Assembly: GCA_002389645.1 (NCBI GenBank)
Contig: DGQE01000031.1
Coordinates: 266,150-330,149, forward strand
Direction: 5' to 3'
DNA length: 64,000 bases
Source of the DNA: Flavobacteriales bacterium UBA4422
GTDB taxonomy: Bacteria > Bacteroidota > Bacteroidia > Flavobacteriales_G > Salibacteraceae
The position numbers were made by a program, and so were the translations under genes. How positions within the stretch are numbered: the stretch's first letter is position 1; every line of letters begins with the position of its first letter. The notes below the pieces were generated by a model. That model had not been told where the DNA came from. It did no database searches and saw nothing but the letters and a program-made list of their open reading frames with translations. This document shows positions 25,003 to 33,535 of the stretch, piece by piece.

Positions 25003-26076
25003 ATGAAACTGTTTATTCCTTTTGTATTTCTATCCCTTCTTTCAGGATGTGTTTCTCCGCCTGGTTTAGAAAACGACATTTACTTTGATCAAGCTGAAAT
25101 ATCCAGAGATGAAGCTCCGCATGTTGCCAATTCATTAGAATGGTGGTACGCAACTGGCTGGCTTAATGATGTTGAATCGGGTGATACCTTTGGAATTGAG
25201 TTTGTGATGTTTCACTTTTCTATGAATGGTAGAAAGGATAGAATATTAAGTAACGTTGCTATCACAGATGTTTCGTCAGATAGATTTTATTTCGATCATA
25301 CGCTCGTAAGTTTAAAAGATCAATTGACGGCAGATCTCCCGATCAACCTATCTACTTCTAAAGGAAAAAGTAAAGCTTCAATGGCTGGACAGTTTGGTGA
25401 GTATGAGTTTTTGGCTCAAGGTCATCATGAAGGCGAAGTTTTCAGCTACTCTTTGAATACATTTCCTAGATCTCCAGCTGTTCTTCACGGCAATAAAACA
25501 GGATATGAGGATTATGGGGGGTACGCGAAAGCAGGCTATTACAGCTATACTGATTTGGCTACCGAAGGTGAATTAATAGTTGACGGAAAGCTGAGAAAAG
25601 TAAAAGGAAGTATTTGGTATGACCGACAATGGAACTGTGGAGGAGTCTTGCAAAATAGAACAACGGGTTGGGATTGGATGAGTATAGCTCTGAATGAAAG
25701 CAATGAAAAATTGATGCTATATCGATTGCGATTAAAAGAAGGAGTGAATATTTACGGTGGTACACTCGTGCAGGAAGATGGCATTTATCATTCGCTAGAA
25801 AGTGAGGAAATATTGATAGAAGATCAGAGTTACTGGAAAAGTCAAGATTCAGGAGATAGGTATCCAAACTCGCTAAGAGTGTCTATACCCAACTATCGCC
25901 TTGACTTGAATCTCTCAATGTTGAAAGAAGAACAAGAGTTGGCAATCAAGATTCTTCCTTTAGTGAAGCTCTATTACTGGGAAGGAATGTGCAATGTAAG
26001 TGGGACGCGTGATGGTAAACCAATAAGTGGTACTTCTTATTTGGAAATTACCAATCCAGAAAACAGGGAGAAATAG
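25003..26076 (+). CDS. Lipocalin-like lipoprotein related to carotenoid 1,2-hydratase (CrtC/AttH fold)
   Basis: A predicted outer-membrane or periplasmic lipoprotein of 357 residues; the lipobox is LSLLSGC after MKLFIPFVF. The mature part resembles CrtC/AttH double lipocalins: NSLEWWYATGWL near the N-terminus, GIEFVMFHFSM, a central GSIWYDRQWN strand and GWDWMSIAL, with LKLYYWEGMCNVSGT-like closing strands. Related proteins hydrate carotenoids, but most lipoprotein members in Bacteroidota are uncharacterised, so carotenoid activity is only a possibility, interesting because retinal metabolism is encoded 7 kb away. An ATG three bases upstream (25000) is an equal alternative start. Confidence 0.8.
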   Translation: MKLFIPFVFLSLLSGCVSPPGLENDIYFDQAEISRDEAPHVANSLEWWYATGWLNDVESGDTFGIEFVMFHFSMNGRKDRILSNVAITDVSSDRFYFDHTLVSLKDQLTADLPINLSTSKGKSKASMAGQFGEYEFLAQGHHEGEVFSYSLNTFPRSPAVLHGNKTGYEDYGGYAKAGYYSYTDLATEGELIVDGKLRKVKGSIWYDRQWNCGGVLQNRTTGWDWMSIALNESNEKLMLYRLRLKEGVNIYGGTLVQEDGIYHSLESEEILIEDQSYWKSQDSGDRYPNSLRVSIPNYRLDLNLSMLKEEQELAIKILPLVKLYYWEGMCNVSGTRDGKPISGTSYLEITNPENREK

Positions 26077-26077
26077 A

Positions 26078-27520
26078 CTAAGGAATGAACTCGTAAGCGC
26101 CTATATCTGGGCTTCCATCACTTCTGGTATTTCCTTCTAAATCAGTCACTATTGTCGATGCTTTTCCCTTATCCCTGGCTGCAGAAAAGTCGTAGATTTC
26201 ATATCCTTTGGATAAGTCTCCAAAAACTGGATTTTGCCCTGCTCCTGCGGATGCAGCAGGAAAAGGGTTCAAAACGATGGCTTCGTAATGCACTGGGTCG
26301 TTAAGTTCATTGGTGTCGCGTTTCAATACACAATGATCGAAAATGTAATTGAAAGGCTCACTTTCATCTCCATCTATTTCTACTTCTTCATCAAGAGCAC
26401 CGTAAATGATAGAGTTGTCAAATCTTGCATTGAAATCTCGAACATAGTCAATACCATCTACCCTGAATTGATTATTGATCAATAGTGCCGTTTTGCTTCT
26501 CGGGTTTTCAGACCAGAAATTTGCGAAAGTACAATGCTCAAAAAGGTAGTCACCTCCGTAACGCAGGGCTACAGCATGATCACCACAATTAGCAATAACA
26601 GTGTTTTTGGCTTCAACCCGCGCATCTTGAGCTAGTAAACCGAAAAAACTCATGTTTAAGATTTGCGTATTTTCAAGTATCAATGATGGGTTTTCATTTG
26701 TATTAGAGTCAACAATAATTCCTACAGTTCCATTTTTAATAATCGCATTTCTTACTTCATTGTCGATACTCGTCTGAGTCAAATAAATACCTCCAATTAA
26801 CTCACCCCATTGGCCTGGTGCGTCATCAAAAAAGTCTTCTAATCTGTCTCCTTGAATAATTATCGGGTCACCTTCGCAACCGAGTATTTTTAAGCTCGCT
26901 TCATGACCAACAATCAATCCACTGTTCGAATGAAAGTGAACGCGCGCACCACATGGTATGGTTAAAACAGACCCAGTATCAACCACTGAGTAACCATAAA
27001 ACACAATAGGTTTATCAACTGGCAACACCCACTGATCTCCTGATCCGTTGCCGTCAGCGTCTCCAAAACTGATGGAAGGGTAGAAGTACGCATCTTGCCC
27101 CCAAGCCACTAGGTCAACATTTTGGGAGTTTTCTTTTGTCTGAACAATAAGTTTTTCTTCTATGACCATAGGAGTTGTTCCACCGTTCGGATCTACGGTC
27201 ACTTCTATGAAAACAAAAATGCTGTCGAATGGTGCGATGGTGACATCATTGACATGTTTTCCTGGTGTTCCATCAACATTTAGCTTGAAATTTGATGCGC
27301 TTCCAAGTTCTAAGTAAACGCTAGTTAGCTCTACGGTTTCACTATAAGGATTAAATATCTTAATGCGCTCAGTCAAAGAACCCACCGTTGTGAAAACGGT
27401 GTCAAAGAAAACCGTGTCAGTAGAAAATTCTAATTGAGCCTTACCTGAGAATACCCGATCTCTTCTGCAAGCAGTAAATAGCAGGATGACAACGCCTATA
27501 AACACTAGAATTTTTCTCAT
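26078..27520 (-). CDS. Lipoprotein with parallel beta-helix and choice-of-anchor Q-type C-terminus
   Basis: A 480-residue lipoprotein (MRKILVFIGVVILLFTAC lipobox at about 18). The N-terminal third is an Ig-like or immunoglobulin-like domain (ERIKIFNPYSETVELTSVYLE), and the centre and C-terminal part form a right-handed beta-helix with repeated short strands (NAIIKNGTVGIIVDSN, TQILNMSFFGLLAQDA, NTVIANCGDHAVALRYGG). The end SDGSPDIGAYEF is the common closing motif of choice-of-anchor Q proteins. Function unknown; probably a surface-exposed structural or binding protein of the outer membrane. Start ATG 27520 is preferred over the GTG at 27523. Convergent with the CrtC-like gene, one base between stops. 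Confidence 0.8.
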   Translation of the reverse strand: MRKILVFIGVVILLFTACRRDRVFSGKAQLEFSTDTVFFDTVFTTVGSLTERIKIFNPYSETVELTSVYLELGSASNFKLNVDGTPGKHVNDVTIAPFDSIFVFIEVTVDPNGGTTPMVIEEKLIVQTKENSQNVDLVAWGQDAYFYPSISFGDADGNGSGDQWVLPVDKPIVFYGYSVVDTGSVLTIPCGARVHFHSNSGLIVGHEASLKILGCEGDPIIIQGDRLEDFFDDAPGQWGELIGGIYLTQTSIDNEVRNAIIKNGTVGIIVDSNTNENPSLILENTQILNMSFFGLLAQDARVEAKNTVIANCGDHAVALRYGGDYLFEHCTFANFWSENPRSKTALLINNQFRVDGIDYVRDFNARFDNSIIYGALDEEVEIDGDESEPFNYIFDHCVLKRDTNELNDPVHYEAIVLNPFPAASAGAGQNPVFGDLSKGYEIYDFSAARDKGKASTIVTDLEGNTRSDGSPDIGAYEFIP

Positions 27521-27534
27521 CACTGCAAATTAAC

Positions 27535-27558
27535 CTGCAATTATTTAATTTATTGCAG
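27535..27558. promoter_or_regulatory. Inverted repeat between divergent lipoprotein and rpmE2 genes
   Basis: CTGCAAT (27535-27541) and ATTGCAG (27552-27558) are perfect inverted copies with a ten-base AT spacer, lying just upstream of both start regions. Good geometry for a dimeric regulator; identity unknown. Confidence 0.35.
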
Positions 27559-27587
27559 ATAATAAGTGTTTTCTTTTAAAAGCTTTC

Positions 27588-27595
27588 TATATTTG
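27588..27595 (+). promoter_or_regulatory. -7 element of rpmE2
   Basis: TATATTTG, an exact TAnnTTTG match, followed by CCGCC as at the rhodopsin promoter. Transcription start predicted near 27602, about 14 bases before the ATG. Confidence 0.5.
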
Positions 27596-27615
27596 CCGCC
27601 CCAAAACAAGTAGGT

Positions 27616-27891
27616 ATGAAACAAGGAATTCATCCAGAAGAATATAGAATGGTCGTGTTTAAGGACATGAGTAATGGTTACGCGTTTATGTGTCGTTCAT
27701 GCGCTAGCACGAAAGAAACAGTGAAGTGGGAGGATGGAAATGAGTATCCTCTTGTGAAGTTGGAAATTTCTCACATGTCACACCCTTTTTACACGGGTAA
27801 ATTACAATTGGTTGACACTGCAGGTCGCGTGGATAAATTCCGCAACAGATACAAGCGTCATATCAAAGAAGAAGATAAAGCAGCTGAATAG
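27616..27891 (+). CDS. rpmE2: Type B 50S ribosomal protein L31
   Basis: Component of the large ribosomal subunit, 91 residues. MKQGIHPEEYRMVVFKDM matches the type B (zinc-independent) L31 N-terminus, and SHPFYTGKLQLVDTAGRVDKF is the conserved second half. It lacks the four-Cys zinc site of type A; only CRSC at residues 27-30 remains. In many bacteria type B L31 replaces the zinc form under zinc limitation, but in Bacteroidota it is often the only copy. Monocistronic, with its own promoter and a strong terminator. Highly conserved, so identity is secure. Confidence 0.96.
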   Translation: MKQGIHPEEYRMVVFKDMSNGYAFMCRSCASTKETVKWEDGNEYPLVKLEISHMSHPFYTGKLQLVDTAGRVDKFRNRYKRHIKEEDKAAE

Positions 27892-27916
27892 ACTGCTTTC
27901 TTGCTTAAAATTTTTG

Positions 27917-27945
27917 AAGCCCTCTCAATACAGAGGGCTTTTTTT
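27917..27945 (+). terminator. Terminator after rpmE2
   Basis: AAGCCCTCT (27917-27925) pairs perfectly with AGAGGGCTT (27932-27940), six-base loop, followed by TTTTT. Confidence 0.9.
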
Positions 27946-27976
27946 GTATCCTAGATTTTCATCTGTCTTACATTTG
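27943..27976 (+). promoter_or_regulatory. Promoter of the GlmU-like gene
   Basis: TTTG (27943-27946), 22 bases, TACATTTG (27969-27976, exact -7 match). The -33 element overlaps the T-run of the rpmE2 terminator. The first ATG follows at 27994. Confidence 0.5.
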
Positions 27977-27993
27977 AGGTTCAATACTTGAAT

Positions 27994-29148
27994 ATGCTGA
28001 ACATTATTCTAACTGATCATGTCGAACGTGATCACCTTTTGCCACTCACCTTTACTCGTCCAGTAGGGAAAATAAGAATCGGACTTTGGACAATCGAAGA
28101 AAAGTGGAGTAACTATACAGGGGCTTCTGTTTCATTTTTGACTCAGGATTACCTTAAAAAGGTTTTTCCCTCGAGTTATACTTCAAATAATATTTATGTG
28201 AATGGAGCTGTATTGCCATCTGAAAAGCTCATTCAAAGCATTCAAGGGTTGTCTGAAAGCGAAAGCTTAATGTCAAATGGTCATTGGGTTGCAACAAGAA
28301 GCAGCGAAAAGTTAGATCATTTCGAAGTGCATGGTGAGGAAGTAGAAGCCCAGGTTGTTGATCGCTCTTGGAAAATATTTCAATGGAACGGACAAGCGAT
28401 TCAGGATGACTTGGATGTTCTGAGGTCGCAAAGAAAGAGTCAAGAGGTTCCTAGTTGGGTCACTTTGATTGGAGATGATATCTTTATTGAGGAAGGAGCT
28501 GAGTTGATGCCAAGTATTATTAATACGCTTGATGGTCCTGTATATGTTGGGAAAGGTGCGCATGTAATGGAAGGAACTATGATTCGAGGTTCACTTGCTC
28601 TCATGGATCATTCGCATTTGAAAATGGGGTCAAAGATTTATGGCCCAACTACTATAGGGCCTCATTCAAAGGTGGGTGGCGAGGTTAATAATTCGGTGAT
28701 ATTTGGATATTCTAACAAGGCTCATGATGGCTTTATAGGTAATACCGTGGTGGGCGAATGGTGCAATCTTGGGGCAGACACCAACACCTCTAATTTAAAG
28801 AACAACTATGCTGACGTTAAGATTTTCAATTATGCATTGGGTAGAAGTGAAAGCACTAAATCTCAGTTTTGTGGATTGACCATGGGTGATCACGCCAAAG
28901 CTGGTATTAATACAATGTTCAATACAGGAACCGTATGCGGAATTTTTGCGAATGTATTTGGAGGTGACTTTCCTCATCGTAACATACCTGACTTTGGTTG
29001 GGGCGGGTCAGCAGGGTTTAAGAACTATAGGCTTTCTGATGCCCTCGAAGTGGCCAAAATAGTTATGGAAAGAAGGAATGTTGAGCTCACTGATGAATTG
29101 ATCGAGGTCTATTCGTACTTACATGAAAATTTTTCGATTTCTAAATAG
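27994..29148 (+). CDS. GlmU-family putative sugar nucleotidyltransferase
   Basis: A 384-residue cytosolic protein with a degenerate nucleotidyltransferase-like N-terminal half (LTFTRPVGKIRIGLWTIEEKW at about 18-38) and a C-terminal left-handed beta-helix of hexapeptide repeats (about 180-330: VYVGKGAHVMEGTMI, KIYGPTTIGPHSKVGGEVNNSVI, NTVVGEWCNLGADTNTSNLK). The latter half resembles GlmU acetyltransferase and glucose-1-phosphate thymidylyltransferase long forms. Annotated in Bacteroidota as a GlmU family protein; the real substrate is unknown. The ATG at 27994 is preferred to the TTG at 27988. It has its own promoter and precedes lon. Confidence 0.83.
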   Translation: MLNIILTDHVERDHLLPLTFTRPVGKIRIGLWTIEEKWSNYTGASVSFLTQDYLKKVFPSSYTSNNIYVNGAVLPSEKLIQSIQGLSESESLMSNGHWVATRSSEKLDHFEVHGEEVEAQVVDRSWKIFQWNGQAIQDDLDVLRSQRKSQEVPSWVTLIGDDIFIEEGAELMPSIINTLDGPVYVGKGAHVMEGTMIRGSLALMDHSHLKMGSKIYGPTTIGPHSKVGGEVNNSVIFGYSNKAHDGFIGNTVVGEWCNLGADTNTSNLKNNYADVKIFNYALGRSESTKSQFCGLTMGDHAKAGINTMFNTGTVCGIFANVFGGDFPHRNIPDFGWGGSAGFKNYRLSDALEVAKIVMERRNVELTDELIEVYSYLHENFSISK

Positions 29149-29259
29149 AAATCGGACAAAACAGCAGAACAATACCCGTGGCACGCACATTGTCATTATG
29201 ATGGCTGTGAAAGAGAACAATCTTTCTTTTTTTAATGATTGATTAACGAGCTGAATGCT

Positions 29260-31713
29260 ATGACTGACGATAGATTGAAATTTTCGCTTCTTGAATTATC
29301 TGGCTTATCTGATGAAGGAACTGAGTTTATTCCTTTGATGAGTAAAGAGGATGAGGAGCGCATGTACAAGGAGGATACTCCTGATGAACTGCCATTATTA
29401 CCTGTAAGAAATACAGTGTTGTTTCCAGGTGTTGTTATTCCTATCACTGTAGGAAGGGATAAGTCAATTAAACTTATAAAAGATGCATACACAGGCGACA
29501 AGTTGATTGGGGTAATTGCTCAAAAAGACCAGTCGCAAGATGAACCTCAACTCGAAAATCTTTTTGAAATAGGCACGATCGCTAAAATTTTAAAGATGCT
29601 TAAAATGCCTGATGGAAGTTCAACCATCATTATTCAGGGCATGCGCAGAATAAAAATAAAGCAAATCACTCAAGAAGATCCATATTATAAGGCGAAAGTT
29701 GAGGTCTTTACCAAAGAGGAAAAAAAACCATCGGATAAAAAGTTCACTGGTTTGGTTGGGTCTATCAAGGATTTGGCACTTCAAATCATCAATGATTCAC
29801 CTCATATTCCTACTGAGGCATCCATCGCTATTAAGAATATCGATAGTCCAGTGTTCTTGATCAACTTCATTTCTGCCAATATGCAGATTCCCGTAAAGGA
29901 AAAGCAGGCATTATTGGAGATATCAGGTATTGTAGATAGAGCCACTGTTCTTTTGACACATTTGACAAAAGAGCTCCAGATGCTGGAAATCAAAAATGAT
30001 ATTCAAAGTAAGGTTCGTACGGATATAGATCGCCAGCAAAGAGAATATTTCTTGAGTCAACAGATGAAAACCATCCAGGAGGAACTTGGAGGGAATCCAG
30101 CCGAGCAGGAAGTGCAAGATTTAAGGGGAAGGTCTCTTAAAAAGAAATGGAACGATGGCGTAGCAAAGACGTTTGAGAAGGAGCTGAGTAAGCTTGAGAG
30201 AATGAATCCTGCAGGCATGGAGTATTCTGTGCAAATGAATTACCTCGACACTTTTGTTGAGCTTCCTTGGAATGAATACAGCAAGGATAAATTTGACTTG
30301 AAAAGAGCTCAAAAAATCCTAGACCGAGATCATTTTGGATTGACAAAAATCAAAGAGAGAATAATTGAGCATTTAGCTGTTTTGAAGTTGAAGGGAGATA
30401 TGAAGTCTCCGATTTTATGCTTTAATGGACCTCCAGGAGTAGGCAAAACATCTCTAGGGAAGAGTATTGCTGAAGCGCTTGGTCGCGAATACATCAGAAT
30501 GTCGCTTGGCGGATTGCGTGATGAAGCTGAAATTAGAGGTCATAGAAAGACATACATAGGCGCATTGCCAGGAAGAATAATTCAGAACATTAAAAAAGCG
30601 GGTACATCGAACCCAGTTTTCATTCTTGACGAGCTTGATAAGGTAGGTCGTGATGGTCACGGAGATCCATCTTCTGCATTGCTCGAAGTGTTAGACCCCG
30701 AGCAGAATGGAGCATTTTATGACAATTTCTTGGAAGAAGAATATGACCTATCAAAGGTGATGTTTATTGCAACAACAAATAACATTGGAGCTGTTCATCC
30801 AGCCCTCAGAGATCGATTAGAGATTATTGATTTAAGTGGTTATACGGTTGAGGAGAAGACTTCTATTGCGACTAAACATTTGCTTCCAAAGCAGCTAAAA
30901 GAGCACGGTATGAAGAAAGCTGATGTCAAGCTTTCAAAAGCAGTAATCCAGCATTTAGTGGAGGGTTATACACGCGAATCTGGGGTTCGTCAGCTTGAAA
31001 AGAAAGTAGCAAGCTTGGTGCGAAAGAAAGCTAAGCAGATTGCCATGGAAGAAGAAGGAGCTAGTGATACTATTGCTTTTTCTGATATAGAAACACTGTT
31101 GGGGCCAGGGCATATTCGGGATAGAAATAATAACCATGATGTGCCAGGTGTGGCAAATGGGTTGGCATGGACATCAGTAGGAGGTGAGGTTTTATTTATT
31201 GAAACAAGCATCACTAAGGGGAAAGGTAAACTCACACTTACCGGCAATTTAGGTGATGTGATGAAGGAGTCTGCAGTTATCGCCTTAGAATACTTGAAAG
31301 CCCATGCTGGCATAATTGGATTAGATCAAGATGTGTTTAATAATTACAACGTACATATACACGTTCCTGAGGGTGCAACGCCTAAAGATGGACCGTCTGC
31401 TGGTATTACTATTTTGAGTGCATTAGCTTCTGTCTTTACGCAGCGCAAGTTTAAAAACGGTTTGGCCATGACAGGCGAAATCACATTGAGAGGGAGGGTT
31501 CTTCCGGTTGGTGGTATCAAAGAGAAGATTCTTGCTGCTAAGCGACTTGGGTTGAATGAATTGGTCTTGTCTGTTCAGAATGAGAAGGACTTGAAGGAAA
31601 TAGAGGAGCATTACCTCAAAGGTTTAACCTTTCATTTCGTGGACAAGATGATTGATGTAATCGATATAGCTTTAGAGGATAAAAAGGTGAAAGGCGCACT
31701 TCAAGTAGCTTAA
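29260..31713 (+). CDS. lon: ATP-dependent protease Lon
   Basis: Cytosolic AAA+ serine protease degrading misfolded and regulatory proteins; 817 residues from ATG 29260, the usual size (the TTG at 29239 is less likely). N-terminal LON substrate-binding domain (LPLLPVRNTVLFPGVVIPI near residue 40), coiled helical region, AAA+ module with Walker A GPPGVGKT and Walker B FILDELDKVG, and the peptidase domain with catalytic Ser in PKDGPSAGITI and catalytic Lys in GGIKEKILAAKR. The acidic N-terminal extension before the LON domain is usual for this phylum. Encoded alone, with porQ starting 80 bases later from a separate promoter. Confidence 0.97.
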   Translation: MTDDRLKFSLLELSGLSDEGTEFIPLMSKEDEERMYKEDTPDELPLLPVRNTVLFPGVVIPITVGRDKSIKLIKDAYTGDKLIGVIAQKDQSQDEPQLENLFEIGTIAKILKMLKMPDGSSTIIIQGMRRIKIKQITQEDPYYKAKVEVFTKEEKKPSDKKFTGLVGSIKDLALQIINDSPHIPTEASIAIKNIDSPVFLINFISANMQIPVKEKQALLEISGIVDRATVLLTHLTKELQMLEIKNDIQSKVRTDIDRQQREYFLSQQMKTIQEELGGNPAEQEVQDLRGRSLKKKWNDGVAKTFEKELSKLERMNPAGMEYSVQMNYLDTFVELPWNEYSKDKFDLKRAQKILDRDHFGLTKIKERIIEHLAVLKLKGDMKSPILCFNGPPGVGKTSLGKSIAEALGREYIRMSLGGLRDEAEIRGHRKTYIGALPGRIIQNIKKAGTSNPVFILDELDKVGRDGHGDPSSALLEVLDPEQNGAFYDNFLEEEYDLSKVMFIATTNNIGAVHPALRDRLEIIDLSGYTVEEKTSIATKHLLPKQLKEHGMKKADVKLSKAVIQHLVEGYTRESGVRQLEKKVASLVRKKAKQIAMEEEGASDTIAFSDIETLLGPGHIRDRNNNHDVPGVANGLAWTSVGGEVLFIETSITKGKGKLTLTGNLGDVMKESAVIALEYLKAHAGIIGLDQDVFNNYNVHIHVPEGATPKDGPSAGITILSALASVFTQRKFKNGLAMTGEITLRGRVLPVGGIKEKILAAKRLGLNELVLSVQNEKDLKEIEEHYLKGLTFHFVDKMIDVIDIALEDKKVKGALQVA

Positions 31714-31755
31714 ACGGTCTGAGTTAATTCTTGGGGGATGTAATAAATATTAAGA

Positions 31756-31785
31756 TTGAGCGTAAAGCTTAGGCACCTATTTTTG
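31756..31785 (+). promoter_or_regulatory. Promoter of porQ-cmk
   Basis: TTG (31756-31758), 19 bases, TATTTTTG (31778-31785). Both elements and spacing match the Bacteroidota consensus; this is the best promoter in the window. ATG at 31794 leaves almost no leader. Confidence 0.6.
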
Positions 31786-31793
31786 ACACCTAG

Positions 31794-32840
31794 ATGAAGC
31801 ACCTATTATTGAGTCTTTTCGTTTGTGGAATATTTTCTGCATCAGCTCAAACTGGAAATTCGGCATTTGCATTTACTCAAGTTCCAATTTCAGTTGTTTC
31901 GGCTGCTCTAGGCGGTTCTCAGGTTGCTACTTGGCGAGGTGATGTAAATCAGATTTCAGATAACCCTGCATTTATTGATAGCTCACTGCATCAGGCTGTA
32001 AGTCTTAATTATCTCAATTATTTGACTACAATAAATCAAGCATCAGTTGCATATAGTAGAATGTTTGACAGTTTAGGCTTTGGTTCTGCCTACTTAAGGT
32101 ATTTCGACTATGGTACCTTTCAAGAATATGATGAGTTTGGAAACGCACTTGGAGAGTTTAAAGTGGTTGACTATGAAGTTGGGATATCATTTGGGCGGAA
32201 ACTGAATGATAACATAACCTACGGTGCAACATTTAAGAATGTGTTTTCAAGCATGTATCAGAACTTTGCTTACGGTGCTGCTTTCGATCTAGGAGGATTC
32301 TACCAAAGTAATGATGGGAATTTTTCAGGTGGCTTAACCATTGATAATATTGGAATTGAAATTGTTGACTACACTGGTGGTGAACGCGACTTTTTCCCCG
32401 TGAGCGTCAATGCTGCTATATCAAAAAAGTTTGATAAGGCGCCTATCATGTTTGGTTTGCAATACAGCAATCTTCAAAAATGGGATCTTGCTGGAGCTGA
32501 TGGGGACATATTGTCTGACCCTACGATAGATCCACTAACCGGTGAGGAATCAAGACCGACATTAACGTTAGATAATCTTGCAAGACATTTGAGTGCTTCT
32601 GTGGCGCTCGTTCCTTCTGAAAACTTTAACCTAATGTTGGGCTATAACTTCAGAAGAAGGCTGGAGTTAGCCACTTCTGAGAGAGCAGGGTTGGTTGGTT
32701 TTTCGTTTGGAGCTAACATAAAAATCAAGCGTTTTGGTATTCAATACGCCATTACAAATTACCATTTGAGTGGAACTTCAAATCATTTTGGAATTACTAC
32801 TAACCTTAATGAATGGTACTCTAAAAAGTCGTTGAATTGA
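31794..32840 (+). CDS. porQ: Type IX secretion protein PorQ
   Basis: Outer-membrane beta-barrel component of the T9SS attachment complex, which links A-LPS to exported cargo in Porphyromonas. 348 residues: signal peptide 1-18 (MKHLLLSLFVCGIFSASA), then the typical GNSAFAFTQVPISVVSAALGGSQVATWRGDVNQISDNPAFI, and regular amphipathic strands to the C-terminus (AITNYHLSGTSNHFGITTNL). Its stop overlaps the TTG start of cmk (TTGA), a gene pairing that recurs in Bacteroidota. It supports that the strain has a functional T9SS, together with the PorP/SprF cluster at 12 kb. Confidence 0.92.
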   Translation: MKHLLLSLFVCGIFSASAQTGNSAFAFTQVPISVVSAALGGSQVATWRGDVNQISDNPAFIDSSLHQAVSLNYLNYLTTINQASVAYSRMFDSLGFGSAYLRYFDYGTFQEYDEFGNALGEFKVVDYEVGISFGRKLNDNITYGATFKNVFSSMYQNFAYGAAFDLGGFYQSNDGNFSGGLTIDNIGIEIVDYTGGERDFFPVSVNAAISKKFDKAPIMFGLQYSNLQKWDLAGADGDILSDPTIDPLTGEESRPTLTLDNLARHLSASVALVPSENFNLMLGYNFRRRLELATSERAGLVGFSFGANIKIKRFGIQYAITNYHLSGTSNHFGITTNLNEWYSKKSLN

Positions 32841-33535
32841 AGCGGATAAACATAGCAATTGATGGCTACTCTGGCTGTGGAAAGAGCACCCTAGCAAAAG
32901 ATTTAGCTGGTGCATTGAATTACACCTTTATAGATAGTGGTGCCATGTTTCGAGGACTTACGCACTATTGCATAAGACATGGTATCGATATGTATGATGC
33001 TGGCGCAATAGCTGAGCTGATTCAAAACCGTCCATCCATTGTATTTGATTCAAAATCAAACCATTTATTGCTGAATGGAATAGATGTTGAAACTCAAATT
33101 CGAAATGATCAAAAAGTTGTTTCCTCTGTAAGCTTTGTTGCCGCTGTGCCCCATGTAAGGACATACTTAAAAGAATTACAACAAGAATATATTGCAAACA
33201 AAGGTGTTGTAATGGATGGTCGAGATATTGGGACTGTTATTATGCCTGATGCTGAGTTGAAAGTTTTTGTGACGGCAACTATAGAAGAAAGAGTTTTTAG
33301 AAGACTTCAACAACTCAAAGGTCAAGGCGAAAGTGTGACTGAAGAAGAAGTGAAGACTAATTTGGTTGAAAGGGATAGAGCAGATGCAAATCGTTCTGCA
33401 GCGCCATTGAAAAAGGCTTTAAATTCAGTATGCTTTGACACGACTAATTTCACAAGAGAAAGTCAATTGGAGGCAATATTATCAATTGCGCGACCAAAAA
33501 TTGACCCTGAAAAATATTTACCTTTTATCCAATAA
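32837..33535 (+). CDS. cmk: (d)CMP kinase
   Basis: Phosphorylates CMP and dCMP in pyrimidine salvage and membrane lipid metabolism; 232 residues, normal length. P-loop GYSGCGKST at 10-18, FIDSGAMFRGL (nucleotide-binding), VMDGRDIGTVIMPDAELK (the conserved DGRDIGT loop) and ERDRADANRSAAPLK lid. The start codon must be TTG at 32837: the preceding in-frame codons belong to the overlapping porQ end, and MKRINIAIDGYSGCGKS matches family N-termini exactly. The TTGA overlap implies translational coupling to porQ. The 3' end overlaps ispH, on the other strand, by 11 bases. Confidence 0.96.
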   Translation: MKRINIAIDGYSGCGKSTLAKDLAGALNYTFIDSGAMFRGLTHYCIRHGIDMYDAGAIAELIQNRPSIVFDSKSNHLLLNGIDVETQIRNDQKVVSSVSFVAAVPHVRTYLKELQQEYIANKGVVMDGRDIGTVIMPDAELKVFVTATIEERVFRRLQQLKGQGESVTEEEVKTNLVERDRADANRSAAPLKKALNSVCFDTTNFTRESQLEAILSIARPKIDPEKYLPFIQ

